From Vibrio splendidus (GTDB lineage: Bacteria > Pseudomonadota > Gammaproteobacteria > Enterobacterales > Vibrionaceae), in assembly GCF_001557875.1 (NCBI RefSeq), contig NZ_LNRF01000001.1:248001-312000 (forward strand): 64,000 nt of DNA, written 5' to 3'. The notes below the pieces were generated by a model. It had not been told where the DNA came from. It made no database searches and saw nothing but the letters and a program-made list of their open reading frames with translations. Positions 8,308 to 17,087 of the stretch are shown here, in pieces. Position 1 is the stretch's first letter. Every line of letters begins with the position of its first letter. The translations under genes and the position numbers were made by a program.

Positions 8308-10311
8308 ATGCACGAGAGCAATAAGCCAATTTGGCAACCTAGCGACCAGCGTATCGCACACGCCAACGTAACCCGATTTATGGATAACCTCGATCAGCAG
8401 GGCGTATTCGAGCGGAAATTGAAAAACTACACGGAGCTTCATCAATGGTCTGTGGGGCAGCCGGAGTCGTTTTGGCATAACGTGTGGCAGTTTTGTGGCA
8501 TGGTGGGTTCGCAAGACTGTATTAACAGGGTAGAAAGCAAGCACATCAAAACTCAAGGTGAGAGCCGCTGGCAACAGCCGAAATCGAATCGAGATACAGT
8601 GTGGTTTCCGAATGCTCAACTTAACTACGCCGAAAACTTGCTGCATTCAGCAAAAACGTTGCCAAACGAGATTGCGATTTGGTTTGAGAATGAGCGTGGC
8701 GAACAGCAGAGTTATACATGGAAAGCCCTATGTGAAGCTGTCTCTTGCGCTCAACAATGGCTTGTCGATAGCGGCGTGAGGCAAGGTGATGTGGTTGCTG
8801 CTTATACGCCTTATCTTCCTCAAACCGTGATTGCAATGCTGGCGACCACTAGCTTAGGCGCGATTTGGACGTCAACCTCGCCTGATTTTGGCGTCGAGAG
8901 TGTGATTGAGCGATTTGGCCAAGTGAAACCCAAGGTGCTGTTCACCTGTGATGGCTACACCTTCAATGGCAAAATGTTCGATATGACGGACAAGAACCGT
9001 GAAATCATCGATCACTTAAACGAATTAAAGCAGGTGTGTCAGATCGGCTATTTAAAGAACAATGATTTTGAGCATGACGTGTCACTCCAAAGCTGGCACA
9101 GCATCATCAATCAGTATCAGCCAAAACCTCTTCGATTTACTCGTGTCGGCTTCAATGAACCACTGTTTGTGCTCTACTCTTCCGGCACAACGGGCAAGCC
9201 AAAATGTATTGTGCATTCTGTTGGTGGCACCATCATCAACCACCTAAAAGAGCATCAGCTTCATTGCGATATTAAACCGAGAGATCGCGTGTTCTACTAC
9301 ACCACTTGTGGTTGGATGATGTGGAACTGGCATGTCTCTGCACTCGCGAGCGGTGCCTGTTTGGTGATCTTTGATGGTAGCCCGGTTTATCCGCAACCCA
9401 ATGTACAATGGGACTTGGCACAGCGCGCGAATGTGTCGCTGTTTGGTACCTCAGCCAAGTACCTAGAAGCGATTGAGAAGGCGGAACTCTCACCTATCGA
9501 TAGTCACTCTCTGCCTCAATTAAGAACACTGTGCTCGACAGGCTCAGTGCTCTACCCAGAGCAGTTCGATTATGTCTACAAACACATCAAGCAAGACCTG
9601 CATTTGGCGTCCATTTCTGGTGGTACTGATATTTGTGGCTGCTTTGTATTAGGTAACCCTATCTCGCCTGTGTATCGCGGTGAGTGCCAACAGGCAGGGC
9701 TCGGGGTCGATATCAAGGTGTTCAATTCGTCTGGCCACAAGGTCAATCACGAACGCGGCGAACTGGTGTGTACGAATTCCCTACCCAATTTCCCTGTTGG
9801 CTTCTGGAATGACACAGGAGAGCGCTACCACAGCACTTATTGGGACAGGTTCGATAATGTGTGGCATCACGGTGACGAAGTCGCACAGAGCGCGCATGGC
9901 GGCTATCTATTCTATGGACGAGGCGACACCACACTCAACCCCGGAGGGGTAAGAATTGGGACTGCCGAGATCTATCAGCAAGTGAACACTATTGAGGGCG
10001 TTGTTGATTCCATCGCCGTTGGTAAATATGTCGACCGCAATGAGCAGATATGGCTGTTTGTTCAGTTGCAGCAAGGCGTAGCGTTAGATGACCAGTTGGT
10101 GACAACAATTAAGAACAAACTCAAGTCATCGTGCTCACCAAGGCATGTACCTAGCCAAATTTTTACTATCAGCGATGTGCCAAAGACACGTTCAGGAAAA
10201 CTGGTGGAATTAGCGGTGAAACAGGTAGTAAATGGTAAGGATGTAGAAAACCTCGGAGCAATCGCTAACGCCGCAGTCTTAGAAGAGATAAAACGCGTTG
10301 TTCCGCTCTAG
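8308..10311 (+). CDS. aacS: Acetoacetyl-CoA synthetase
   Basis: A 667-residue ANL-superfamily enzyme, the usual length for acetoacetate-CoA ligase. The N-terminal ACAS-type region is followed by the P-loop VLYSSGTTGKPK (about residue 290), GGTDICGCF (about 438), the hinge region YGRGDTTLNPGGVRIG (about 535) and the C-terminal catalytic Lys in PKTRSGKLVE (about 625). It joins acetoacetate to CoA using ATP. Homogentisate breakdown releases acetoacetate, and the divergent neighbour is phhA, so it probably salvages that product; the shared TyrR-like box would co-induce them. An AAAGG site supports the start. Confidence 0.93.
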   Translation: MHESNKPIWQPSDQRIAHANVTRFMDNLDQQGVFERKLKNYTELHQWSVGQPESFWHNVWQFCGMVGSQDCINRVESKHIKTQGESRWQQPKSNRDTVWFPNAQLNYAENLLHSAKTLPNEIAIWFENERGEQQSYTWKALCEAVSCAQQWLVDSGVRQGDVVAAYTPYLPQTVIAMLATTSLGAIWTSTSPDFGVESVIERFGQVKPKVLFTCDGYTFNGKMFDMTDKNREIIDHLNELKQVCQIGYLKNNDFEHDVSLQSWHSIINQYQPKPLRFTRVGFNEPLFVLYSSGTTGKPKCIVHSVGGTIINHLKEHQLHCDIKPRDRVFYYTTCGWMMWNWHVSALASGACLVIFDGSPVYPQPNVQWDLAQRANVSLFGTSAKYLEAIEKAELSPIDSHSLPQLRTLCSTGSVLYPEQFDYVYKHIKQDLHLASISGGTDICGCFVLGNPISPVYRGECQQAGLGVDIKVFNSSGHKVNHERGELVCTNSLPNFPVGFWNDTGERYHSTYWDRFDNVWHHGDEVAQSAHGGYLFYGRGDTTLNPGGVRIGTAEIYQQVNTIEGVVDSIAVGKYVDRNEQIWLFVQLQQGVALDDQLVTTIKNKLKSSCSPRHVPSQIFTISDVPKTRSGKLVELAVKQVVNGKDVENLGAIANAAVLEEIKRVVPL

Positions 10312-10833
10312 CATTGAGCCTTAGAAAGTGGCTAACTATCTCGAATTTTCACTTGGCTGTCAGATAATACCTGGAGTAAAGGCAGCCGATTGAAACCGAA
10401 TCTAAACGACTATTTAAGCTCGTGAATCCTCGCCTCAGTATGGCCCCCTGCCTTTTCTAAAGCTCTTAATGCGATCTGTTCATCATATTTAAAACAAAAA
10501 TAGAAAATTAATCATTTTATAGCCTGAGATAATATTCACTAAAGACGAATCATTTATACAAAAAAACAGTCCACCACTGGGTTGTATTCAAGCTTATGGA
10601 TATTTAATCGAATTATAATAATTTCCGTTTACACAGGCCCATTTCTAGTGAAATGATAATTTGATAGCTATCACATTTAGAACGGTTATTTTCCCATACT
10701 ATCTCGGCATGTTAATTACCTAAGAGTAATTAAAAACCTAGTCATTGTTATTAATAAGCTTGAATTTAATTATAAACAAGCGGTTAATCCCTACATAAAA
10801 TAAAATCATTATTAAATGATCGGAGACATTATC
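10312..10833. other. Long intergenic region before arcC
   Basis: 522 bp, AT-rich, with no convincing ORF. It holds the FNR/CRP-like site listed separately and presumably the arcC promoter. I see no terminator with a clear T run for the upstream gene. Confidence 0.6.
10660..10675. promoter_or_regulatory. FNR- or CRP-like site upstream of arcC
   Basis: TTGATAGCTATCAC matches the FNR consensus TTGAT-N4-ATCAA at 9 of 10 positions. Read as a CRP site, it is TTTGA-N6-TCACA (9 of 10). It lies about 160 bp before the carbamate kinase start. Anaerobic or catabolite control of carbamate kinase would be sensible. Confidence 0.5.
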
Positions 10834-11763
10834 ATGCGCATAGTATTAGCTTTAGGCGGTAACGCTCTTTTAGCAAGAGGCCAAGCATTAACGGCTGAGA
10901 ACCAACGTGAAAATATAATAAAATCAGCGGCGAGTATTGCCGCGATCGCACGCGAGCATGAGATTGTTATCGTTCATGGTAATGGCCCACAAGTAGGTTT
11001 ATTGATGGAACAAAACGCAGCTTATAGCGAATACTCACCAGAGACGACCCCGTACCCAATGGATGTACTAGGCTCTCAAACCTGTGGCATGGTGGGCTAC
11101 ATGTTACAGCAAGAGCTCAGAAACATTGATCCTGAATTAGACGTAGCGACGCTAGTCACGCAAACTGAAGTATGCAAAAAAGACCCTGCGTTTGCTAACC
11201 CGACTAAATTTGTTGGCCCTGTATATACAGAGCAACGAGCTAAAGAGTTGATGGCTCAAAGCACAATGCAGTTTAAAGCTGATGGCGAATACTACCGTCG
11301 CGTTGTGCCTTCTCCTATGCCAAAAAACATTGTTGAAATTCAGCAAATTGAAACACTTCTAGATACAGAAAACCTTGTTATTGCTTGTGGCGGCGGCGGT
11401 GTTCCCGTGAGTATTGAACAGGGTAAGAGCACTGGCGTAGAGTGCGTAATTGACAAAGATCTTACGGCTGAATTACTGGCTGAAAAAATCCATGCCGACT
11501 TATTTATTATCTTAACCGATGGTTCGATTTTCCGTAACTATGGTAAAGAAGACCAAGCAGAAATGAAGCAAGCAACGCCTGCTGGTTTAGCTGAATTTTC
11601 ATTCCCTGCTGGTTCTATGGGGCCAAAAATTGATGCCGTTTGTAAATTCGTTGAAGCTGGATTAGGTAATGCGGCGATTGGTTCATTATTTGATTTAGAT
11701 AAAATAATTACCAATGAAGCTGGTACTCTGATTACGAAAGGCGAAGGTATTATTTATTATTAA
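10834..11763 (+). CDS. arcC: Carbamate kinase
   Basis: 309 residues from the ATG at 10834 (MRIVLALGGNALL), which has GGAG eight bases upstream; an earlier in-frame ATG at 10816 lacks such spacing. Family motifs are ALGGNAL, VHGNGPQVG, PTKFVGPVY, ACGGGGVPV and GSMGPKIDA. The enzyme makes ATP from carbamoyl phosphate in arginine or agmatine fermentation, or works in purine and allantoin breakdown. No arcA, arcB or transporter gene lies beside it, so the carbamoyl phosphate source is elsewhere. An FNR/CRP-like site upstream hints at anaerobic control. A hairpin with a T run follows. Confidence 0.95.
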   Translation: MRIVLALGGNALLARGQALTAENQRENIIKSAASIAAIAREHEIVIVHGNGPQVGLLMEQNAAYSEYSPETTPYPMDVLGSQTCGMVGYMLQQELRNIDPELDVATLVTQTEVCKKDPAFANPTKFVGPVYTEQRAKELMAQSTMQFKADGEYYRRVVPSPMPKNIVEIQQIETLLDTENLVIACGGGGVPVSIEQGKSTGVECVIDKDLTAELLAEKIHADLFIILTDGSIFRNYGKEDQAEMKQATPAGLAEFSFPAGSMGPKIDAVCKFVEAGLGNAAIGSLFDLDKIITNEAGTLITKGEGIIYY

Positions 11764-11804
11764 TGTTCTCGAATGAGAATCACCATCAATATAAAACCTT
11801 GGTT

Positions 11805-11836
11805 AAAGCCTCTTATTTAATAACGAGGCTTTTTTA
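11805..11836 (+). terminator. Terminator of arcC
   Basis: AAAGCCTC / GAGGCTTT stem with a 12-base AT-rich loop, followed by a T run, about 42 bases after the arcC stop. Confidence 0.85.
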
Positions 11837-12076
11837 TTAGGTCATATTAGTGCTAAACGGGATAAATACTCATACACTTACTGAATTTAATCTATTTAAT
11901 TAACATTATAAATACGAGTTTTGTTATTCATCTCTGGTAGTTATGAGTACTAAAAGAATAACTATCCAGACCTATATCTATTCACTCGTTGCTAATGTTT
12001 AATTTTGGAAACCGCTTCTGTCCAGAAACGGTTTTGGTAGCGCAAGGGCCGAGTATTGGCGTTTACATCAGTGAAT
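11837..12076. other. Intergenic region between arcC and maiA
   Basis: No ORF is supported. An imperfect hairpin AAACCG...CGGTTT at 12009-12034 lacks a T run on either strand, so it is a weak candidate terminator for the maiA operon. Confidence 0.4.
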
Positions 12077-12766
12077 CTACATGGGCTCATTCGCGTCCGC
12101 TTGATTCTCTGGCATCGCATCAATGAACGCAGGCAACTGGTTACACGCTGCAACAATCGAGTTAATCAGCGGATAAGGCGACATATCAAGGTCAAATCGC
12201 AAGGCATTGTAAACTTGCGGCACTAAGCAAATATCGACGATACAAGGCGAATCCGTGAGGCTATACACCGAGTCGCCGTGCGCTTGTCTGTGCTTCGCTA
12301 GTTTCTCTTCTAGAGCATGGAAACCTTGGCTCATCCAGTGATGAAGCCAATCCATTTTCTCCTCTTGCTCGCACGACAATTTTCTCTCCAAATACTGCAA
12401 CACGCGCAGGTTATTCAGAGGGTGAATTTCCATCGCAATATCCTGAGCCATCGCCAACGCTTGATAGCGCAGTGGTGTTTGCTCAGGAATCAACAAGGTA
12501 TCTGGGCTGCTCTCACACAAATAGGTTTCGTCCAAGTATTGCAAAATCGTCAGCGACTGATTGAGTTGAACGTCACCATCCACCAGCACAGGCACTAATT
12601 CACTGGCATTGAGCTCGCGATATTGTGGATCATGCTGCTCGCCGCCATTACGCACCAAATGCACCGATTTCGACTCATAGCTAAGTTGCTTTAGATTCAA
12701 CCCAATACGCACTCGATAGGCTGCCGAAGAGCGCCAATAACCATAGAGTGTGATCTTCTTGTTCAT
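12077..12766 (-). CDS. maiA: Maleylacetoacetate isomerase (zeta-class GST)
   Basis: A 229-residue glutathione S-transferase-fold protein. The N-terminal YGYWRSSAAYRVRIGLN holds the zeta-class SS-x-x-x-x-R active-site motif; SELVPVLVDGDVQLNQSLTILQYLDE is the glutathione-binding thioredoxin half, and the C-terminal half is all helix. It isomerises maleylacetoacetate to fumarylacetoacetate with glutathione, the step before FahA. Last gene of the hppD-hmgA-fahA-maiA operon; AAGGG precedes its ATG, and the gap from fahA is 53 bases. Confidence 0.93.
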   Translation of the reverse strand: MNKKITLYGYWRSSAAYRVRIGLNLKQLSYESKSVHLVRNGGEQHDPQYRELNASELVPVLVDGDVQLNQSLTILQYLDETYLCESSPDTLLIPEQTPLRYQALAMAQDIAMEIHPLNNLRVLQYLERKLSCEQEEKMDWLHHWMSQGFHALEEKLAKHRQAHGDSVYSLTDSPCIVDICLVPQVYNALRFDLDMSPYPLINSIVAACNQLPAFIDAMPENQADANEPM

Positions 12767-12819
12767 AAAGAGCCCTTGTCCATACTATTCCTCTCTTCGC
12801 TTTACTCTTGTCGCTCTCA

Positions 12820-13857
12820 CTAGCGTGGTCGATATTGACTGACTTTTTGGTCAATCGCGCCAAAGATCGAGTCACCATCGACATCGAACATCTCTAGACG
12901 AATCGAATCACCAAACGACATGAATTGAGTCGACGGCTTGCCATCACGAATCGTCTCTATCATTCGTACTTCAGCAATGCAGGAGTAGCCCACACCACCT
13001 TCCGCAATTGAGGTGCCGTGGTCAGTGCCTTGCTTATTCGATACCGTACCTGAACCGATGATTGCGCCAGCCGACAGTGGACGAGTCTTCGCTGCATGGA
13101 CAATCAGCTCAGCGAAATTGAAGGTCATGTCCACACCTGCATTCGGGCAGCCAAAAGGCGTGTCGTTGTAGGTTGAAGTCAGTGGCAGGTGTACCTTACT
13201 GCCTTTCCACTGCTCACCTAGCTCGTCAGGTGTAACGGCAACCGGAGAGAACGCTGAAGAGGGTTTAGATTGGAAGAAGCCAAAGCCCTTGGCGAGCTCT
13301 GCCGGAATCAAACCACGCAGCGACACATCATTCACTAACATCAGCAGACGAATCGAATCATGCGCTTGCTTAGCACTGGCTTCCATCGGAACATCTCCGG
13401 TGACAACCGCAACTTCACCCTCGAAATCGATACCCCATTCGTCACTGGCAAATTCGATATTGTCACGTGGCCCGATAAAGGCGTCTGAGCCACCTTGATA
13501 CATGAGCGGGTCAACCCAGAAGCTTTCTGGCATTTCAGCACCACGAGCCTTACGCACCAGCTCAACGTGGTTTACATACGCGCTGCCATCCGCCCATTGA
13601 TAAGCGCGTGGCAGAGGTGATTCACAATATTGAGGCGAAAACACTTCACTGCCCGTCACATGGCCAGTGTTAAGCGAGTTGTATAGCTCCTCTAACTGAG
13701 GTGCAACACTGTCCCAGTTATCCAAAGCGACCTGCATGGTTGGCGCCAGATGCATCGCGTGGAAAATTTCCGTCGCTGGCACACACTGTTTGAGGTCTCT
13801 ACTCACGACCATCAACAGACCGTCGCGAGTACCATTTTTCTTGGTTGCTAATTTCAT
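12820..13857 (-). CDS. fahA: Fumarylacetoacetate hydrolase family protein
   Basis: A 345-residue FAH-fold protein. Metal and substrate motifs are visible: GIDFEGEVAVVTGD (acidic ligands), MLVNDVSLRG, SKPSSAFSPVAVTP and the C-terminal GSGTVSNKQGTDHG. It hydrolyses fumarylacetoacetate to fumarate and acetoacetate, ending tyrosine catabolism. An AAGGGG site is well placed before the ATG. It sits 12 bases after hmgA and before maiA in the same operon, leaving little doubt of the role. The protein is of the shorter bacterial type (about 345 rather than 420 residues). Confidence 0.92.
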   Translation of the reverse strand: MKLATKKNGTRDGLLMVVSRDLKQCVPATEIFHAMHLAPTMQVALDNWDSVAPQLEELYNSLNTGHVTGSEVFSPQYCESPLPRAYQWADGSAYVNHVELVRKARGAEMPESFWVDPLMYQGGSDAFIGPRDNIEFASDEWGIDFEGEVAVVTGDVPMEASAKQAHDSIRLLMLVNDVSLRGLIPAELAKGFGFFQSKPSSAFSPVAVTPDELGEQWKGSKVHLPLTSTYNDTPFGCPNAGVDMTFNFAELIVHAAKTRPLSAGAIIGSGTVSNKQGTDHGTSIAEGGVGYSCIAEVRMIETIRDGKPSTQFMSFGDSIRLEMFDVDGDSIFGAIDQKVSQYRPR

Positions 13858-13869
13858 CCTTGTTGCCCC

Positions 13870-15000
13870 TTACTTCTCTTGCCAACTGTAGACATATTCT
13901 TTGTTCTCAACGCTATCGAGTTCGTCAGAGAACTGCAGTGCGTGGCGAGTATCGATCATCACAGCCACTTCGTCGGTGAACTTTTTCTTATACGCTTGCC
14001 CAGCCTTAAAGGCTTTCGGGTGAGGCCCATGAGTGAAGCCCGCAGGGTGGAAAGTCACCATTCCCGCTTCAATATTGTCGCGACTGAAGAAATCCCCTGC
14101 GTGATAGAAAAGCACTTCATCATAATCATCATTGTTGTGATAGAACGGTACTTTCAGCGCACCGGGGTCGCTCTCAATCGGGCGCGGCACAAAGGTACAC
14201 ACAACAAAGCCTGCGCCAACAAAAGTGGTGTGTGCAGACGGTGGCAAGTGGTAGCGATGTGACATCAGCGGTCTGATATCGCGCCAGTTCACTTTCACTA
14301 CAGCCAAATCCCCATGCCAACCAATCGCGTCTAAAGGATTGAACGGATAAGTGATCACACTGACTTTGTCGTGGCGTTTCACCTGAACTTGAGTTTTCTC
14401 TTCGGAGTACTGAGCGCGGAATTGCTCGTTGATCGAGGGGATTTCAAGAACCGCCGGATCAAACACCGCGTGATTGCCGACCATGCCCTTCTCTGGCAAG
14501 GAATAAGCCGCGTCGGTGTTCTCAATCATCAGGATGAACATTGGTTCGCTTGGCTCCAAGCGCCAATTGGTTGAGCGCGGGATCATCACGTAATCCCCTT
14601 CACTCACTTCTAAATGGCCATAGTCACAATAGAGATCAGCGCTGCCTTGGTGAATGAACAGTAGCTCATCGCCATCGGAGTTACGTACCAAGAAATCCAT
14701 CTTCTCATCCATGCGCCATACGCGAATCTTGCAGTCCGCGTTATGCAAAAGATGAGGCACAGCCCAAGGAGTTATCTGGCTGGCTTTGTCCACCAGCGTA
14801 AAATCAAAAGCGCGAGGGCGTAAGTCGCCCTCCCACTCAGACCAACCTGTTGGGGCATGTTGGTGATGGAAGTGAGCGGCAGGGCCGAAGAAACCACTTC
14901 GACCCGCCTCTCGCTCATAGATTGCCTCTTCGGGGAAGTCGGCATGCGCTTGTTTAGAACACACCCCCTCCCGATGAGGAAACGAGATCCATTTATGCAT
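13870..15000 (-). CDS. hmgA: Homogentisate 1,2-dioxygenase
   Basis: A 376-residue cupin-fold protein. The C-terminal part carries the non-haem iron site residues in the YDEVLFYHAGDFFSR to MVTFHPAGFTHGPHP region, including the conserved Glu and several His. It opens the aromatic ring of homogentisate to maleylacetoacetate. Its start overlaps the end of hppD by eight bases. Shorter than the human-type enzyme (about 445), it fits the bacterial branch. Loss of hmgA in vibrios causes pyomelanin pigment because homogentisate builds up; here the gene looks intact. Confidence 0.93.
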   Translation of the reverse strand: MHKWISFPHREGVCSKQAHADFPEEAIYEREAGRSGFFGPAAHFHHQHAPTGWSEWEGDLRPRAFDFTLVDKASQITPWAVPHLLHNADCKIRVWRMDEKMDFLVRNSDGDELLFIHQGSADLYCDYGHLEVSEGDYVMIPRSTNWRLEPSEPMFILMIENTDAAYSLPEKGMVGNHAVFDPAVLEIPSINEQFRAQYSEEKTQVQVKRHDKVSVITYPFNPLDAIGWHGDLAVVKVNWRDIRPLMSHRYHLPPSAHTTFVGAGFVVCTFVPRPIESDPGALKVPFYHNNDDYDEVLFYHAGDFFSRDNIEAGMVTFHPAGFTHGPHPKAFKAGQAYKKKFTDEVAVMIDTRHALQFSDELDSVENKEYVYSWQEK

Positions 15001-16066
15001 CGTCTAATACTCCTCGACGAATCTGGTCCTCTTCAATCGATTCAAACAGCGCCTTGAAGTTGCCTTCGCCAAAACCTTCGTTGCCTTTACGCTGAATGAT
15101 TTCAAAGAACACAGGCCCAATTACCGTCTGTGTGAAAATTTGCAGCAAGATGCCGTCTTTGGTCGGCGCGCCATCAATCAGAACACGCAGTTCGCGCAGC
15201 AGATCGGTGTCTTCACCGTGGCCCTTCACACGCTCGTCGACTTTCTCGTAATAGGTATCTGGAGTTGGCATAAAGTCCATACCGCGATCACGCAGGGTTT
15301 TCACCGTTTTGTAGATGTCATCGGTGGCGAGCGCGATGTGTTGGATGCCTTCACCGTTGTATTCGCGGATGAACTCTTCGATTTGTGATTTGTCGTCTGA
15401 AGACTCATTGATTGGGATGCGAATCTTGCCACATGGTGAGGTCATGGCGCGGCTCACAAGGCCTGTCAGCTTACCTTCGATATCGAAGTAACGAATCTCG
15501 CGGAAGTTACCAATGCGCTCATAAAACCCAGACCAAACATCCATATTGCCTTGCTTCACGTTGTGCGTGAGATGGTCGATTTCATACAAGCCAACATTGG
15601 CTTCGGCCATGCGCTGTTCCGCATCGTCATAGAATCGGAAATCGACGTCATAGATGCTCTGCTTGCCATAGCGATCCACAAAATAGAGCAGGCTTTCACC
15701 GATGCCGTAAATGGCAGGAATGCTCAGCTCCATCGGCCCTATTTCTGTTTTGTACTCTTCACCACCGCCCTTGAATGCTTGCTCCATGGCAGCGGTTGCT
15801 TCGTTGACACGAAAAGCCATGCCACACACCGATGGCCCATGCACCTTGGCGAACGCTGCCGCTTGGCTGTGTGGTTGTTCATTAACGATAAAGTTGATGT
15901 CACCTTGTCGATACAGCCAAGCCTCTTTTGAACGATGCTTGGCGATCTCAGCAAAACCAAGTGACACAAACAGCGCTTTAAGTTGCTCAATCCCCTTGTG
16001 GTCAACGGCCGTGTATTCAACAAACTCGAATCCATCCGTACCAAGCGGGTTGTATGTATCCACCAT
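14993..16066 (-). CDS. hppD: 4-hydroxyphenylpyruvate dioxygenase
   Basis: A 357-residue protein of two VOC-type halves. The iron ligands can be placed in IDHLTHNV, GIQHIALATDD and GPVFFEIIQRKGNEGFGEGNF. It converts 4-hydroxyphenylpyruvate to homogentisate. First gene of the four-gene operon; the ATG has an AAGGAGAAAG-type site. Two TyrR-like boxes lie 128-241 bp upstream of the start. Vibrio homologues were once annotated VllY or hemolysin because homogentisate makes pigment. Confidence 0.95.
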   Translation of the reverse strand: MVDTYNPLGTDGFEFVEYTAVDHKGIEQLKALFVSLGFAEIAKHRSKEAWLYRQGDINFIVNEQPHSQAAAFAKVHGPSVCGMAFRVNEATAAMEQAFKGGGEEYKTEIGPMELSIPAIYGIGESLLYFVDRYGKQSIYDVDFRFYDDAEQRMAEANVGLYEIDHLTHNVKQGNMDVWSGFYERIGNFREIRYFDIEGKLTGLVSRAMTSPCGKIRIPINESSDDKSQIEEFIREYNGEGIQHIALATDDIYKTVKTLRDRGMDFMPTPDTYYEKVDERVKGHGEDTDLLRELRVLIDGAPTKDGILLQIFTQTVIGPVFFEIIQRKGNEGFGEGNFKALFESIEEDQIRRGVLDDA

Positions 16067-16193
16067 GAACTTTCTCCTTGTACCTATTGGTTTTGTATTA
16101 CGTGGTTTTTGTCCTTAATTAAATTTGGCTCACAAGCCGACAGATTGGAATGCATGCAAGGAAATGGACAATCACGCTAAAAACCCGTCAAGT

Positions 16194-16211
16194 TGTAAAA
16201 TATTTGTTACA
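16194..16211. promoter_or_regulatory. TyrR-like box upstream of hppD
   Basis: TGTAAA-N6-GTTACA matches the TyrR consensus TGTAAA-N6-TTTACA at 11 of 12 positions. It lies 128 bp before the hppD ATG. Confidence 0.6.
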
Positions 16212-16289
16212 CACAAAACCTCACAACAACAAAGTGAGTGCTATCAAGGGATTGAAAGATGGTGGTTTGATTTACAGCAGAGCAAGAGA

Positions 16290-16307
16290 TGTTATTGAAT
16301 TGTTACA
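16290..16307. promoter_or_regulatory. Second, weaker TyrR-like box upstream of hppD
   Basis: TGTTAT-N6-GTTACA matches 9 of 12 TyrR consensus positions. It starts 96 bp (about nine helical turns) from the first box, so it would face the same side of the helix. Strong-plus-weak box pairs are typical of TyrR-regulated promoters. Confidence 0.4.
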
Positions 16308-16358
16308 TACATCCTTTTATCAGCTAAGGTGATAAATCAAACATTAGACTGATGATAC

Positions 16359-16385
16359 AAAAAAGCCGCTGTAGTCAGCGGCTTG
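16359..16385 (-). terminator. Terminator of the transporter/phosphatase operon
   Basis: On the minus strand, AGCCGCT / AGCGGCT stem with a six-base loop followed by six T, about 45 bases past the HAD phosphatase stop. Confidence 0.85.
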
Positions 16386-16426
16386 ATGAATTCTAGAACG
16401 AACCTAATTCGAATATCAGAATCGCG

Positions 16427-17086
16427 TTAATCCCAGTTGAGAATCGACCAGTTCGGTTGATCGGCTAACGCTTTCAAACGCGGGCATGGGTTTACTAGGT
16501 AAGCAAAATCAGCGTGCTCACACAAAGGTAAGTCGTTGATTGAGTCCGTATAAAAGTGAATGTCTGAGTAGTTGGTTTCTTGATTGTCTAACCACTCTTT
16601 TAAACGCGTCACTTTACCTTCTCGATAGCTTGGCACACCTGATATTTGAGACGTGAAACGGCCGTCATTTTCGACCAAATCAATTCCGAGTGCGTTCACG
16701 ATACCAATCTTGCGTCCCACAGCTTCTACTAGAAAAGTGACGCTCGCCGAGATGATCAACATGTCGATATCATCATTCTCAAGCTGCTCAATCAAAGGTT
16801 TCGACTGCTTGAACTGTTTAGGCAAAATATGCTGTTCAACACACTCTTCCACCAAGGCAGTCACTTGCTCTGTTGGCATATCGGCTAACGGCTGCATGGA
16901 AAACGTGAGGTAATCTTCCATGTTCAGTTTTCCTTCCGAATACAGGCCCATTAAGCGCTTATCTTCTTCAATAAAGTTGGGCGCAGTGGCAATGCCCTTT
17001 TCAACCAAGAACTCATTCCAGAGCATCGCTGCATCAGCATTGATCAGCGTTTCATCCATATCAAATACGTACAAAGGTTTGAACAT
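16427..17086 (-). CDS. HAD-superfamily (subclass IB) phosphatase
   Basis: A 219-residue HAD phosphatase. Motif I is FDMDETL (Asp9, Asp11), motif II lies in LIISAS, and motif IV is DSINDLPL with two Asp. The helical cap after motif I is the SerB/PSP-like subclass IB type. Probably a cytoplasmic phosphomonoesterase acting on a small phosphorylated compound. It starts one base after the ABC ATPase stop codon and is the last gene of the operon, so its substrate is probably derived from what the transporter imports. A phosphonate- or organophosphate-derived molecule is plausible, but this is inference. Confidence 0.82.
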   Translation of the reverse strand: MFKPLYVFDMDETLINADAAMLWNEFLVEKGIATAPNFIEEDKRLMGLYSEGKLNMEDYLTFSMQPLADMPTEQVTALVEECVEQHILPKQFKQSKPLIEQLENDDIDMLIISASVTFLVEAVGRKIGIVNALGIDLVENDGRFTSQISGVPSYREGKVTRLKEWLDNQETNYSDIHFYTDSINDLPLCEHADFAYLVNPCPRLKALADQPNWSILNWD

Positions 17087-17087
17087 C

